Assembly (NCBI RefSeq): GCF_003852315.1
Contig: NZ_CP027762.1
Location: 1,345,501 to 1,409,500 of the forward strand
From: Pseudomonas sp. LBUM920
GTDB lineage: Bacteria > Pseudomonadota > Gammaproteobacteria > Pseudomonadales > Pseudomonadaceae
Length of the DNA: 64,000 nt
Reading direction: 5' to 3'
Of the stretch, positions 1 through 7,473 are shown piece by piece (position 1 is the first letter of the stretch; each line of letters starts with the position of its first letter). Made by a program: the position numbers and the translations under genes. The notes below the pieces were generated by a model that was not told the DNA's origin, did not search any database, and was given only the letters and a program-made list of their open reading frames with translations.

Positions 1-2
1 AC

Positions 3-221
3 CGGCGCCTGGCGGAAGCCAAAAGCGAGCGCGATGTTTTCACTGTCACGGTGGGTTTGAGCGCCTTTGGCAGCCATTCCATTGGTGTTGCGACTGTCTG
101 CGGTGAGCTGACCACTATTTATCCCATTGTTATCGCGGGACTCGAAGTGTCTGGCATGGCCTTTATGGCTGCCGGGCATTACACCGTCGAAACCGCCACT
201 ATTTATCCACAGGGGTCCTAA
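3..221 (+). CDS. Partial phage tail protein, probably baseplate tail protein I
   Basis: This is the C-terminal 72 residues of a gene entering from the left edge. The frame is open from the first base and its stop is followed at once by the tail fibre ATG. The visible part starts RRLAEAKSERDVFTVTVG and ends ETATIYPQGS. In P2 and R-pyocin clusters the gene directly before fibre H is tail protein I, a wedge component of the baseplate, and the KSERDVFTVTVG stretch resembles the end of that family. The product name rests mostly on gene order. A Mu gp48-like (DUF2313) baseplate protein is the main alternative. Confidence 0.5.
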   Translation, partial: RRLAEAKSERDVFTVTVGLSAFGSHSIGVATVCGELTTIYPIVIAGLEVSGMAFMAAGHYTVETATIYPQGS

Positions 222-1679
222 ATGGCCGATTTTTATACCCTGCTAACCAATGCAGGGATTGCTTATGAAACTGCCTGCAAGGCTGCCGGCGTACCGATCA
301 AACTCGCGCAGATTTCGGTCGGTGATGGCAATGGCGCGGTCTACAACCCCGACGCCACTGCAAAAGCGCTAAAGCGAGAAGTATGGCGCGGGACGTTGAA
401 TGCGCTGTTTCAGGATGAGAAAAACCCGAGCTGGTTGCTGGCTGAGGTGACGATTCCACCCGAGGTTGGCGGCTGGTACGTACGCGAAGCCGGGCTTTGG
501 ACGGACACCGGGGTTCTGTACGCTATCGTTAAATACCCGGAGTCGTTCAAGCCGGTGTTGGCGACGTCCGGTTCGGGAAAAGAGTTTTATATCCGCTCGA
601 TTTTCGAGACCAGTAATGCGTCGCTGGTGACGTTGTTGATTGATGACACGGTGGTCAAGGCGACGCGGGCTTGGGTGACCGGTTATGTGGCGGATGAGTT
701 GGCCAAGCTGGATGCGAAACAATCGGTGCGCGTGGCGACCACGGCAAATATCTCCCTGAGTGCGGCACAAACCATTGATGGTGTTGCCGTAGTTGCGGGT
801 GATCGGGTTCTCGTCAAAAACCAGACTGCTGCGAAAGACAACGGGCTTTATGTTGTGTCAAATGCGGCGTGGGTTCGGGCTAAAGATGCTGACTCCAACG
901 CTAAGGTGACATCGGCGATGACGGTGTCGGTTGAGCAGGGTGCGACGCTTGGCGATACGATTTGGCAGCTGGTCACGGATGGAGTGATTGTCCTGGGGGC
1001 CACGGCGCTGGTTTTTCAGAACATTACTCAAGGTTTCACACCTCTGTCCGCCATGGGCAGCATGCGCGGGTATGTGGACTACTCGCAGAGTGCTGCGCTA
1101 ACAGCCATGGACATCGGATTTTACATCAGAGGGCTGACAACGGGCATCGTGCTAGCGCTGCCGGATCCGCTTCTTCACCCTGCAGGCGCTAGGTTGATTA
1201 TCCAGGCAGCCGCGAGTGCCGCCTACATCACGGTGACTACGCCTAATTCACAGTTTGGTGGTTCCAACAGCGACGTATTCGGAAGCCCATCAATAAAGTT
1301 GGTGGCGGGTGTTTCGTCCGAGTTTGTTAACACGGGAACGGGCTGGTTGTCTTTCGGTGGCAGCGGTACGGCGCTTTTGGCTGCTTCCGGTTACATAAAA
1401 CATCCCAATGGTCTGATCGAGCAGTGGGTCACCGGAGGCTCTGATGCTAATGGGGTCATGCTTGTGTCACTGCCGATTCAGTTTCCGACGGCGGTTCTCG
1501 GTGGTATCGCCAACGAGGCAAATCCAAGCGGCTGGGGACTCAGCACGGTGACTGTTTGGGCGTTTGATGCACCTGCAAGCACTTTGTCGACTGCTGCTGC
1601 TCGTGTAAGAAACGTGACGCAGGCCGGCCCTTCAGTCGCGCCTGGAATCATGGGGCGCATTCGGGTTTGGGGGAAGTGA
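222..1679 (+). CDS. Tail fibre protein (P2 gpH-like) of the contractile tail
   Basis: This 485-residue fibre should attach to the baseplate and bind the target cell. Residues 1 to about 150 form a phage tail-collar/fibre N-terminal domain (starting MADFYTLLTNAGIAYETA) that docks on the baseplate. Residues about 165-270 hold a shaft module with VRVATTANISLS and AKDNGLYVVSNAAW, a motif common in Pseudomonas R-type fibres. The last 95 residues begin GYIKHPNGLIEQW and contain LPIQFPTAV, the usual receptor-binding tip layout. The gene starts directly after the previous stop and is followed by its chaperone. Distal parts of such fibres vary between strains and set killing range. Confidence 0.9.
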   Translation: MADFYTLLTNAGIAYETACKAAGVPIKLAQISVGDGNGAVYNPDATAKALKREVWRGTLNALFQDEKNPSWLLAEVTIPPEVGGWYVREAGLWTDTGVLYAIVKYPESFKPVLATSGSGKEFYIRSIFETSNASLVTLLIDDTVVKATRAWVTGYVADELAKLDAKQSVRVATTANISLSAAQTIDGVAVVAGDRVLVKNQTAAKDNGLYVVSNAAWVRAKDADSNAKVTSAMTVSVEQGATLGDTIWQLVTDGVIVLGATALVFQNITQGFTPLSAMGSMRGYVDYSQSAALTAMDIGFYIRGLTTGIVLALPDPLLHPAGARLIIQAAASAAYITVTTPNSQFGGSNSDVFGSPSIKLVAGVSSEFVNTGTGWLSFGGSGTALLAASGYIKHPNGLIEQWVTGGSDANGVMLVSLPIQFPTAVLGGIANEANPSGWGLSTVTVWAFDAPASTLSTAAARVRNVTQAGPSVAPGIMGRIRVWGK

Positions 1680-1680
1680 G

Positions 1681-2115
1681 ATGAATATCTATTTTTATGA
1701 AAAGACACTCGGCTTTGATGTGCTGGCCGAGCGAGGTTCTGAGGTGCCTGAGGGCGCCGTTGAAATCTCAGTCAATGCTTACGCTGAGCTTTTTGAAGGG
1801 CAGTCCAAGCAAAAACGAATTGCCGCGGATAGCGCTGGGTATCCCATTCTTGTTGATCAACTCGCGGCCTCTATCGAGGTCCAGGAAATCAATGAGCGTG
1901 CCTGGCGTGATACACAGCTTAAAGAAACCGATGGCGTGATAGCACGGCATCGCGATGAGTTGGAGGCCGGTTTGAAAAGCACCTTGTCGACCGAGCAATA
2001 TAACGAACTCCAGACGTACCGACGTCTGCTGCGCTCCTGGCCGGAAAGTGAGCACTTTCCATTGTTTGACCACCGTCCGTTCGGCCCCATTTGGTTTTTA
2101 ACTCAGAGCCAATAA
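1681..2115 (+). CDS. Tail fibre assembly chaperone
   Basis: This 144-residue protein starts one base after the fibre stop and is probably translationally coupled to it. It opens with MNIYFYEKTLGFDVL, has a predicted helical middle and ends in RLLRSWPESEHFPLFDHRP, the layout of the Caudovirales tail fibre assembly protein family. These proteins are needed for folding and trimerisation of the adjacent fibre tip and usually evolve together with it. It is expected to act in the cytoplasm and not to be part of the finished particle. Confidence 0.85.
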   Translation: MNIYFYEKTLGFDVLAERGSEVPEGAVEISVNAYAELFEGQSKQKRIAADSAGYPILVDQLAASIEVQEINERAWRDTQLKETDGVIARHRDELEAGLKSTLSTEQYNELQTYRRLLRSWPESEHFPLFDHRPFGPIWFLTQSQ

Positions 2116-2158
2116 GCGCCCTGTGCTAACAGGGCAATTTCCTTTCTATTCCCCCAAC

Positions 2159-2183
2159 AAAAAACCGCGCTGCGGTTTTTTTT
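2159..2183 (+). terminator. Hairpin with T run after the fibre chaperone
   Basis: AAACCGC and GCGGTTT pair across a very short loop, followed by a run of T. This is a compact rho-independent terminator shape. It lies 18 bases upstream of the next start codon, inside what looks like one tail operon, so it may only attenuate. It is the first of a series of similar hairpins placed just before ribosome binding sites in this island. Confidence 0.6.
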
Positions 2184-2201
2184 ATGCCCGGAGATCCACC
2201 T

Positions 2202-2375
2202 ATGGCCAACCGCCAAACCTACACCGTCCTCATCCCATTCCCCACCGGAGGTGGCCATTGGTCCACCGTCGGCGAGGAGCTGGAACTGCTCGACGTCGAA
2301 GCATCCGCTCTACGCACCGCTGGCCGCCTGGAACTGACCAGCGTCCTCAACTCCACCCCCAAGAAGGCTGACTAA
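2202..2375 (+). CDS. Small pre-sheath protein, unknown function
   Basis: A 57-residue protein starting MANRQTYTVLIPFPTGGG. I chose this ATG because CGGAG lies about ten bases upstream; an in-frame ATG six codons earlier falls between the hairpin and that ribosome binding site. It ends three bases before the sheath start, so it is probably translated together with the sheath. Mu-like clusters carry a small DUF2635 gene in this position, but I cannot match this sequence to that family with confidence. There is no signal peptide or membrane segment. Confidence 0.6.
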   Translation: MANRQTYTVLIPFPTGGGHWSTVGEELELLDVEASALRTAGRLELTSVLNSTPKKAD

Positions 2376-2377
2376 CC

Positions 2378-3544
2378 ATGGCTGAGGTTTTGAACTTCGA
2401 GCACAACGGCATCACCGTGAATGCCACTGAATCCCCGGAGGCCATGGGTGGCCTTGGCGATAACGTCATCGGCCTGATTGGCACTGCGCCGAATGCCCAC
2501 GCGTCGATCCCTAAAAACGCGCCGTTCCGCATCAACAGCTTCACCACCCAGGCGCTGCTGGACCCGACCGGCGCCGAGTCGGGCACGTTGTTTCAGGCGG
2601 TGTACCAAATCCTCAAAGTGGTGAAGGTGCCGGTCTATGTGGTCATCGTGGAGGAGGGCGCAACCCCGACCGATACGATCAACAATGTGATCGGCGGCAA
2701 CGAGCCGACCACCGGCCGCAAGCTGGGCCTGGCGGCCTTGAGCAGCGTCCCTGAAGACCTGACCATCATCGGCGCCCCGGGTTTCACCGGCACCAAGGCT
2801 GTGGCGGGTGAGTTCGCCTCCTTCGGCAAGCGCATCAAGGCGCGTGTGGTGCTGGATGGCAAGGATGCGTCTGTCGCTGACCAAGTGACTTACAGCGGCG
2901 AACTGGGCGGTGCCGACCTCGGTTTCGACCGTTGCCTGCTGGTGCACAACATGCCGTCGGTGTATTCCAAGGCGGCGAAGAAAAACGTGTTCCTGTCGCC
3001 ATCCTCGCTGGCCATCGCCGCGCTGGCCAAGGTCAAGCAGTGGGAAAGCCCAGGTAACCAGGTGACGTTCGCCGAGGACGTTTCCCGCGTGGTCGAGTAC
3101 AACATCCTCGACACCTCCACCGAAGGCGACCTGCTCAACCGCTACGGCGTGAGCTACTACGCACGCACCATCCTCGGCGGTTTCTCGCTGCTGGGTAACC
3201 GCTCCATCACTGGCAAGTTCATCAGCTACGTGGGCCTGGAAGATGCGATCAGCCGCAAGCTGGTCAAGGCCGGCCAGAAAGCCATGGCCAAGAACCTCAC
3301 CAAGTCCTTCATGGACCAGGAGGTCAAGCGCATCAACGACTGGCTGCAAACCCTGGTCGCCGACGAAACCATCCCAGGCGGCAGCGTGTACCTGCACCCG
3401 GAATTGAACAGTGTCGAGAAGTACAAGAACGGCACCTGGTTCATCGTCATCGACTACGGCCGCTATGCGCCGAATGAACACATGATTTATCAACTCAATG
3501 CTCGCGACGAAATCATCGAGCAGTTCCTGGAGGACGTTCTCTAA
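2378..3544 (+). CDS. Contractile tail sheath protein (P2 gpFI-like)
   Basis: This 388-residue protein matches the P2 FI/R-pyocin sheath in length. Typical stretches are EALGGLGDNVIGLIGTAP near the N-terminus (the exact sequence there is EAMGGLGDNVIGLIG), GFDRCLLVHNMPSVYS in the middle and a C-terminal part with KRINDWLQTLVADETIPGG. Sheath subunits polymerise around the tube and contract to drive it through the target envelope. The stop overlaps the tube start by one base, so the two main structural proteins should be made in coupled amounts. Codon use is strongly biased to G/C-ending codons, as expected for a highly expressed structural gene. Confidence 0.95.
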   Translation: MAEVLNFEHNGITVNATESPEAMGGLGDNVIGLIGTAPNAHASIPKNAPFRINSFTTQALLDPTGAESGTLFQAVYQILKVVKVPVYVVIVEEGATPTDTINNVIGGNEPTTGRKLGLAALSSVPEDLTIIGAPGFTGTKAVAGEFASFGKRIKARVVLDGKDASVADQVTYSGELGGADLGFDRCLLVHNMPSVYSKAAKKNVFLSPSSLAIAALAKVKQWESPGNQVTFAEDVSRVVEYNILDTSTEGDLLNRYGVSYYARTILGGFSLLGNRSITGKFISYVGLEDAISRKLVKAGQKAMAKNLTKSFMDQEVKRINDWLQTLVADETIPGGSVYLHPELNSVEKYKNGTWFIVIDYGRYAPNEHMIYQLNARDEIIEQFLEDVL

Positions 3545-4050
3545 TGTTTACCAACCGTGTAAGACAGGCCATTGCGGCCACCCTTCAAGGCCTGCCGTTG
3601 TCCGCGACGGTGGAAGAGTTCGATCCGCCGAAGATTGAATTCGAGATGGAGCCCATGTCCGGCGGGCGCTTTATTGCCGAAGAAATGGCCAAGAGCGGCA
3701 AGGTGCTCGGTGCCACGCTGGTACTGCAAGGTGCGGGGCCGGAAATCATGTTGGCCCTGGGCGTGCGCCTAGGTGACGACATCTTGCTCAACGTGCGTGA
3801 AGCCGGGCAAGACCAGGACGGCAAGACCTACTTCACCTACCACACGGTCGGCGGCAAGCTCAAATCTCTGGTCGAGGCGAAGCTGAAGATGGGCGAGAAG
3901 GTCACCACCACCCTGGAATTGTCCTGCCGCACCTACAACCGTCTGGAAAATGGCATCTCGGTGATCGACATCGACGTGCGCACCCAGAAATTTGTGCTCA
4001 ACGGCGTCGATATTCTTGGCGATGCGCGCCGAGCGGTACTCATGCCTTAA
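3544..4050 (+). CDS. Major tail tube protein (P2 gpFII-like)
   Basis: This 168-residue protein has the length and order of P2 FII and follows the sheath gene with a one-base overlap. It begins MFTNRVRQAIAATLQGLPL and has the family's beta-rich centre with MEPMSGGRFIAEEMAK and LGATLVLQGAGPEIMLALG. It would polymerise into the rigid inner tube around the tape measure. An unusually long gap of 182 bases follows, holding a REPIN, before the chaperone gene. Confidence 0.95.
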   Translation: MFTNRVRQAIAATLQGLPLSATVEEFDPPKIEFEMEPMSGGRFIAEEMAKSGKVLGATLVLQGAGPEIMLALGVRLGDDILLNVREAGQDQDGKTYFTYHTVGGKLKSLVEAKLKMGEKVTTTLELSCRTYNRLENGISVIDIDVRTQKFVLNGVDILGDARRAVLMP

Positions 4051-4083
4051 GGGCGACCGTGCTTTGAAATGGGCACCGTCAAT

Positions 4084-4169
4084 GTGGGAGCCGGGCTTGC
4101 CCGCGATGCAGGCGACTCGGTGTACCTGGTGTACCGAGTTGATGCCATCGCAGGCAAGCCAGCTCCCAC
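4084..4169. repeat. REPIN (paired inverted REP) inside the tail operon
   Basis: Two REP sequences face each other: the left starts GTGGGAGCCGGGCTTGCCCG and the right ends GGCAAGCCAGCTCCCAC. The spacer holds a smaller inverted repeat, ACTCGGT with ACCGAGT. At 86 bases it has the same layout and size as the other copies in this window, but a slightly different head sequence. It sits between two genes that should be co-transcribed, so the mRNA would carry a large hairpin between the tube and chaperone genes. Confidence 0.85.
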
Positions 4170-4232
4170 ATTGACCGCGCTCAGCTTTAGATCTGCGCTG
4201 CTTTTCAACAACGCTCTACAAGGAATTGCCCC

Positions 4233-4805
4233 ATGGCCTGGATGCCACCGCTGCACAGTCTGCTGTCCCCGATCACCGCCGACACCGGCGCGACGATCCA
4301 GCAGGTTCAGCTCAAACCGCTGTTCTACGCCGCGCAAAAAGCCGCGCTGGCCCGGGCCGGTGATGACGAGGACGACCAGTTTTTTGAACTGGCGAAACTC
4401 GCCACCGGCCTGTCGGAAAAAGAGCTCGACCAACTCAAGCGCCCGGACTACGTGAGCATCGCTCAGTACGTGCATGAAATGTCGACGCGGCCTGCGTCTT
4501 TCTTCCTGGATGCGCGTGAAGAAACGTCCCACGACCAGCCGGTCCAACTGTTGCTGCCGCTCGATACAGCCGGTCGCACCCTGACCGAGTTGCCCTTGGA
4601 AATGCCCGCCCTGCGCGCCACTAAAGTGATGAAAAAGCTCGCCACCAACAAAGAGCGCGCCGAGTTCATCACTGCGCACTGCACCGGTTTGATGATCCCT
4701 GATCTCGCCAGCCTCAGCGTGCCCGACTGGACGGAATTGCAGGAGCGCATCGACGATTTTTTAAATCAACCGGCGGACTTCTTTCGCAGCGCGACATCGA
4801 AGTAA
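4233..4805 (+). CDS. Tail assembly chaperone E
   Basis: A 190-residue protein at the place of P2 gene E, between tube and tape measure. The centre holds LPLDTAGRTLTELPLEMPALRATKVMK, which is typical of phage tail assembly chaperones and is split here as LPLDTAGRTLTELPLEM then PALRATKVMK. It is expected to coat the tape measure before tube polymerisation and to be absent from the finished tail. The gene is preceded by AAGGAAT as ribosome binding site. Close to its 3' end is a slippery heptamer that allows a -1 shift into a second conserved frame, giving a longer E+E' product. Confidence 0.85.
   Translation: MAWMPPLHSLLSPITADTGATIQQVQLKPLFYAAQKAALARAGDDEDDQFFELAKLATGLSEKELDQLKRPDYVSIAQYVHEMSTRPASFFLDAREETSHDQPVQLLLPLDTAGRTLTELPLEMPALRATKVMKKLATNKERAEFITAHCTGLMIPDLASLSVPDWTELQERIDDFLNQPADFFRSATSK
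4757..4763 (+). promoter_or_regulatory. Programmed -1 frameshift site T TTT TTA
   Basis: The heptamer T TTT TTA is in the exact phase for tandem tRNA slippage: zero-frame codons TTT and TTA re-pair with TTT and TTT one base back. An AGGAG sequence lies eleven bases upstream (4741-4745) inside the coding region, the arrangement that stimulates frameshifting in E. coli dnaX. After the shift the -1 frame stays open for 54 codons and encodes a plausible protein. P2 gene E is known to use -1 frameshifting at its T-rich site. Confidence 0.85.
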
Positions 4806-4927
4806 TCCTCGATGTGGTGCCGCTGATCTACTCGGTCAATGAGGCGGAAATCCTCGACTGGGACGCCGGCAAAGCATTGCGCCGCTACGACATTGCGATC
4901 ACTCGCCTTGGCGTTAAACAGGAGTAA
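4763..4927 (+). CDS. E' extension of the frameshifted chaperone E+E'
   Basis: This reading frame has no start codon or ribosome binding site of its own and is reached by a -1 shift at the upstream heptamer. The 54 added residues include RDIEVILDVVPLIYSVNEAE followed by ILDWDAGKALRRYDIA, which resembles the GpE family of P2-like phages (aromatic and acidic residues, then a basic helix). The fused product would be about 231 residues. It ends six bases before the tape measure start, the invariable place of such extensions. It probably bridges the tape measure and tube subunits during assembly. Confidence 0.8.
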   Translation, partial: KSTGGLLSQRDIEVILDVVPLIYSVNEAEILDWDAGKALRRYDIAITRLGVKQE

Positions 4928-4932
4928 GCGGG

Positions 4933-6876
4933 ATGCAAGACAAGTATTCGCTCGCGTATGCCATGGCCAAGGATGGTCAGGGTGTTTTCGGCAGTGCAGA
5001 TGGCGCAAATGATGCCAGTCTCGTCAATCCAGGCACTTTGGCACCCCTCGCCCCCGAGCGCGCGACGGGGATTAGCCTGGCGTTGGCCAGTGCAGACTTG
5101 CGGCTTAACGAACTCGCGCAATCCCTGCAGGTACTGCGTGAGGGGGTGGACGCGCTTGAAACGTCTTTATCCACACTGAAGACGGCTGATGTGCAGCCGT
5201 TGAAAACCGACGAACACAGCGAATCGAAGACGGTCGCTGAATTCACATCGACCCAATCCGAAGATCTGCGCCTTACCCGTGAATCCATGTCGCTGGGCGC
5301 TGGGCAACCTCTCGACCCGGTGGCATCGCAGCGATATTCGAATGCCCATCTTTCGTTTGATACAAAGGCCACTTCGGAGAAGTCGATAACGGTTTTACGA
5401 AAGGAAACCACTGAAAGCGCAAGTCGTCTTACCAAGACCCTGGAGCCTGCGCCGATATTGCTGGAAGCGACATGGTTGCAGGCCAAAACCGAGGTAATGG
5501 ATAAAGCCAATAACTGGGCCAGCGACTCGCCGGTCGGGGCCAAGACGGTTAAAACGGCAGAGGCCGTGATTTCGGGGTTGACGGAGACAGTCACCTCCAG
5601 AGTCAAAGGCAACGTGGTGGATGTGACGCTTGGCAAGATTCCCTTGATTGGGAAGTTTTTCCAGGACGGTGGCTTTGAAAAAGACAAGCCATGCTGCTGT
5701 GCAGCGGCGGGCGAAAAATCAATTTCGAGCAGGGACTCGGCGCACGGAGGGTCTTCGGGGAAGCAGAAGCCCGGAAAGCCCAAGTCTCAGGCGGCAAAAA
5801 AGTCTCAGGCGGCAAAAAAGTCCCAGCCAGCACGAAAGGCTCAAACAACACGAACGTCCCCGCCAGCGCGAAAGGCTCAAACAACGCAAAAGTCTCATCC
5901 AGAACGAAAGCCTCAAATAACACAAAAGTCTGCGTCAGTACGAAAGGCTCAAACAACGCAGACGTCTCCAACCTCGCACAAGAAGCCAACGCCTGCTGCG
6001 AAGCCATCCGCCGCCAAGCGCTCACGTGCAAAAGGTGTTGGTTTGGTTGCATCGCTGTATGGCGTGGGCGAACGCCTTTCGAGGTGGTTTCCGAAGCAGC
6101 AGTCTCTTGGGTTTGCGGGTGACATTTCCCCAGGGTTACAGCCGCGCGCGGCCGGGACAAACAGTCGAACGAAAAAAAGTGCCACCCAGCGATTGAGTTC
6201 GGGCAGAGCGCCCGGGCTGCTTGAAGCATTGGAGCGGGGCCTTGTGCCCCTGCCGTTCGAAGGTCACCGAGACACCCTTTCACAGGCTCAACCTATCAGT
6301 CGTGAACGTCTGCCAGCCCCGGCCCACCGCTCAATTAAGGTGCCTGTTCCAGGCTTGTGGGGCGCGATGAGCAAACTGGAGTCGTCCGCCGCCCGCCGCC
6401 TCGGCCCACTGAAGTACGTCGACACCGCTATGGACGTGGTGCAGGGCGTACGCAACGGTGACGCCAAAGCTGTCGGTGCAGGACTCACCACGGCCAGTGG
6501 CGCCTGGGCTGGGGCTTCTGCCGGCGCCGCGATCGGCACGCTGGTTTTTCCCGGTGTCGGCACGGCTGTCGGTGGTGCAATCGGCGGTTTGCTCGGCAGT
6601 GAGGCGGGCGCCTGGCTCGGTGAAAAATTGTTCAGTTCAAGTGATCGCCTGCCTGCGCCCGCTGCGGTGAGCAAGGAGCTCAACGCTGCGCGCACGGACA
6701 ATGTGCAAGTCACGATTGCCCCGAGCATCCAGATCACTGGCGTCAACCCCGCCGATGCCCAGCAGGTCGTCAACCAAGTGATTCAGGCTTTGCAATTCCA
6801 ATGCATGCCGATGGTCACCGACAGCCTGGGGATCCGGCGCAACGCGGCACTGGCCGATCCTCCAGGAGGTGATTGA
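4933..6876 (+). CDS. Tail tape measure protein of the contractile tail
   Basis: A 647-residue protein between E+E' and U, the position of P2 gene T. The N-terminal third is acidic and helical (for example LRLNELAQSLQVLREGVDAL). Residues about 254-256 are three consecutive cysteines. Residues about 283-352 are a repetitive Lys/Gln/Thr/Ser-rich stretch. The C-terminal half has a Gly/Ala-rich hydrophobic segment (GTLVFPGVGTAVGGAIGG) that could cross the target inner membrane, then a conserved end with NVQVTIAPSIQITGVNP. Tape measure length sets tail length. The middle looks unlike an uninterrupted coiled coil. Start chosen from GGAG eight bases upstream. Confidence 0.85.
   Translation: MQDKYSLAYAMAKDGQGVFGSADGANDASLVNPGTLAPLAPERATGISLALASADLRLNELAQSLQVLREGVDALETSLSTLKTADVQPLKTDEHSESKTVAEFTSTQSEDLRLTRESMSLGAGQPLDPVASQRYSNAHLSFDTKATSEKSITVLRKETTESASRLTKTLEPAPILLEATWLQAKTEVMDKANNWASDSPVGAKTVKTAEAVISGLTETVTSRVKGNVVDVTLGKIPLIGKFFQDGGFEKDKPCCCAAAGEKSISSRDSAHGGSSGKQKPGKPKSQAAKKSQAAKKSQPARKAQTTRTSPPARKAQTTQKSHPERKPQITQKSASVRKAQTTQTSPTSHKKPTPAAKPSAAKRSRAKGVGLVASLYGVGERLSRWFPKQQSLGFAGDISPGLQPRAAGTNSRTKKSATQRLSSGRAPGLLEALERGLVPLPFEGHRDTLSQAQPISRERLPAPAHRSIKVPVPGLWGAMSKLESSAARRLGPLKYVDTAMDVVQGVRNGDAKAVGAGLTTASGAWAGASAGAAIGTLVFPGVGTAVGGAIGGLLGSEAGAWLGEKLFSSSDRLPAPAAVSKELNAARTDNVQVTIAPSIQITGVNPADAQQVVNQVIQALQFQCMPMVTDSLGIRRNAALADPPGGD
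5781..5990 (+). repeat. Degenerate tandem repeat inside the tape measure gene
   Basis: Units of the type (A/R)KAQTT(Q/R)(K/T)S are repeated about six times, preceded by two exact copies of KSQAAK. At DNA level the phrases GCGGCAAAAAAGTC and CGAAAGGCTCAAACAAC recur. The encoded stretch is strongly basic and lacks the hydrophobic heptad pattern of the flanks. Copies are degenerate, so the expansion is not very recent except for the first pair. Confidence 0.8.
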
Positions 6877-7259
6877 TGCGACAACAGATGGTCCTCGGCG
6901 ACTTTATTTTTGGTCTGTCCCGAGGCTTTGCCTATTCCTCGCTGGTACGTACCAGCGACGGCGGCTGGAGTGACCTGGCGATTATTGCCAGCAAACCCCT
7001 GTCACGACAGAGCGGGCAAAAGCTGGAAAAAATCACGTTCAGCGGCACGGCGATGTACGCCATCGGCATGCAGCGGCTGGATGAATTGCGCACGCTGCAA
7101 AATGCGCGGGCGCCATTGCCCCTGGTCGATGGTATCGGCCGCAACTGGGGCCTGTGGCGGATCAATTCGGTGATTGAAACCCAGAGCAATGTGATCGACG
7201 ACGGCACCGCCATGCACATGGCCTGGACCCTGGAATTAGAGGAGTTCGTCAATGCGTAG
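6873..7259 (+). CDS. Tail completion protein U (P2 gpU-like)
   Basis: A 128-residue protein overlapping the tape measure stop by four bases, with a strong AGGAGGTGATTG ribosome binding site. It starts MRQQMVLGDFIFGLSRGFAY and contains SGTAMYAIGMQRLDELR and RNWGLWRINSVIE, both typical of the phage P2 GpU family. P2 U is needed for tail completion; in R-pyocins the homologue belongs to the core tail set. Gene order T-U-X-D is fully kept here. Confidence 0.9.
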   Translation: MMRQQMVLGDFIFGLSRGFAYSSLVRTSDGGWSDLAIIASKPLSRQSGQKLEKITFSGTAMYAIGMQRLDELRTLQNARAPLPLVDGIGRNWGLWRINSVIETQSNVIDDGTAMHMAWTLELEEFVNA

Positions 7260-7464
7260 AGTGCGAAGTATTGCCGGTGATTCGGTCAACCTGCTGCTCT
7301 ACCGCGAGTTGGGACGTTGCGATGACGCGGCGGAAGAAACCCTCTGGCGCCACAACCCCTTACTGGCCGAATACGGTCCGGTACTGCCGGCTGGTGTGTG
7401 GGTCATGGTGCCTGAAATGCAAGCGCGGCCCGCTGCCGTGCGACCTGTTCTGGCCTGGGATTAA
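7252..7464 (+). CDS. Tail protein X (P2 gpX-like, LysM-like)
   Basis: A 70-residue protein overlapping U by eight bases. MRRVRSIAGDSVNLLLYREL followed by NPLLAEYGPVLPAGVWVMVP is the GpX pattern, a small LysM-like fold (repeat ending in L-PAG-W-xVP). It is thought to bind the baseplate or hub near the needle. It ends nine bases before gene D, with an AAGGAGG ribosome binding site for D in the gap. Confidence 0.9.
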   Translation: MRRVRSIAGDSVNLLLYRELGRCDDAAEETLWRHNPLLAEYGPVLPAGVWVMVPEMQARPAAVRPVLAWD

Positions 7465-7473
7465 GGAGGCTGC

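Noticed and set aside
2372..3493. A 373-codon minus-strand frame opposite the sheath gene
   Set aside because: Same reason: an antisense shadow of a strongly biased, certain gene.
4084..4169. Reading the inverted repeat as a simple terminator of the tube gene
   Set aside because: Its size, paired heads and sequence match the other REPINs exactly, and there is no T run.
5781..5990. Reading the repeats in the tape measure gene as a CRISPR array
   Set aside because: The repeats are coding, degenerate and without unique spacers of constant length; the frame is kept throughout.
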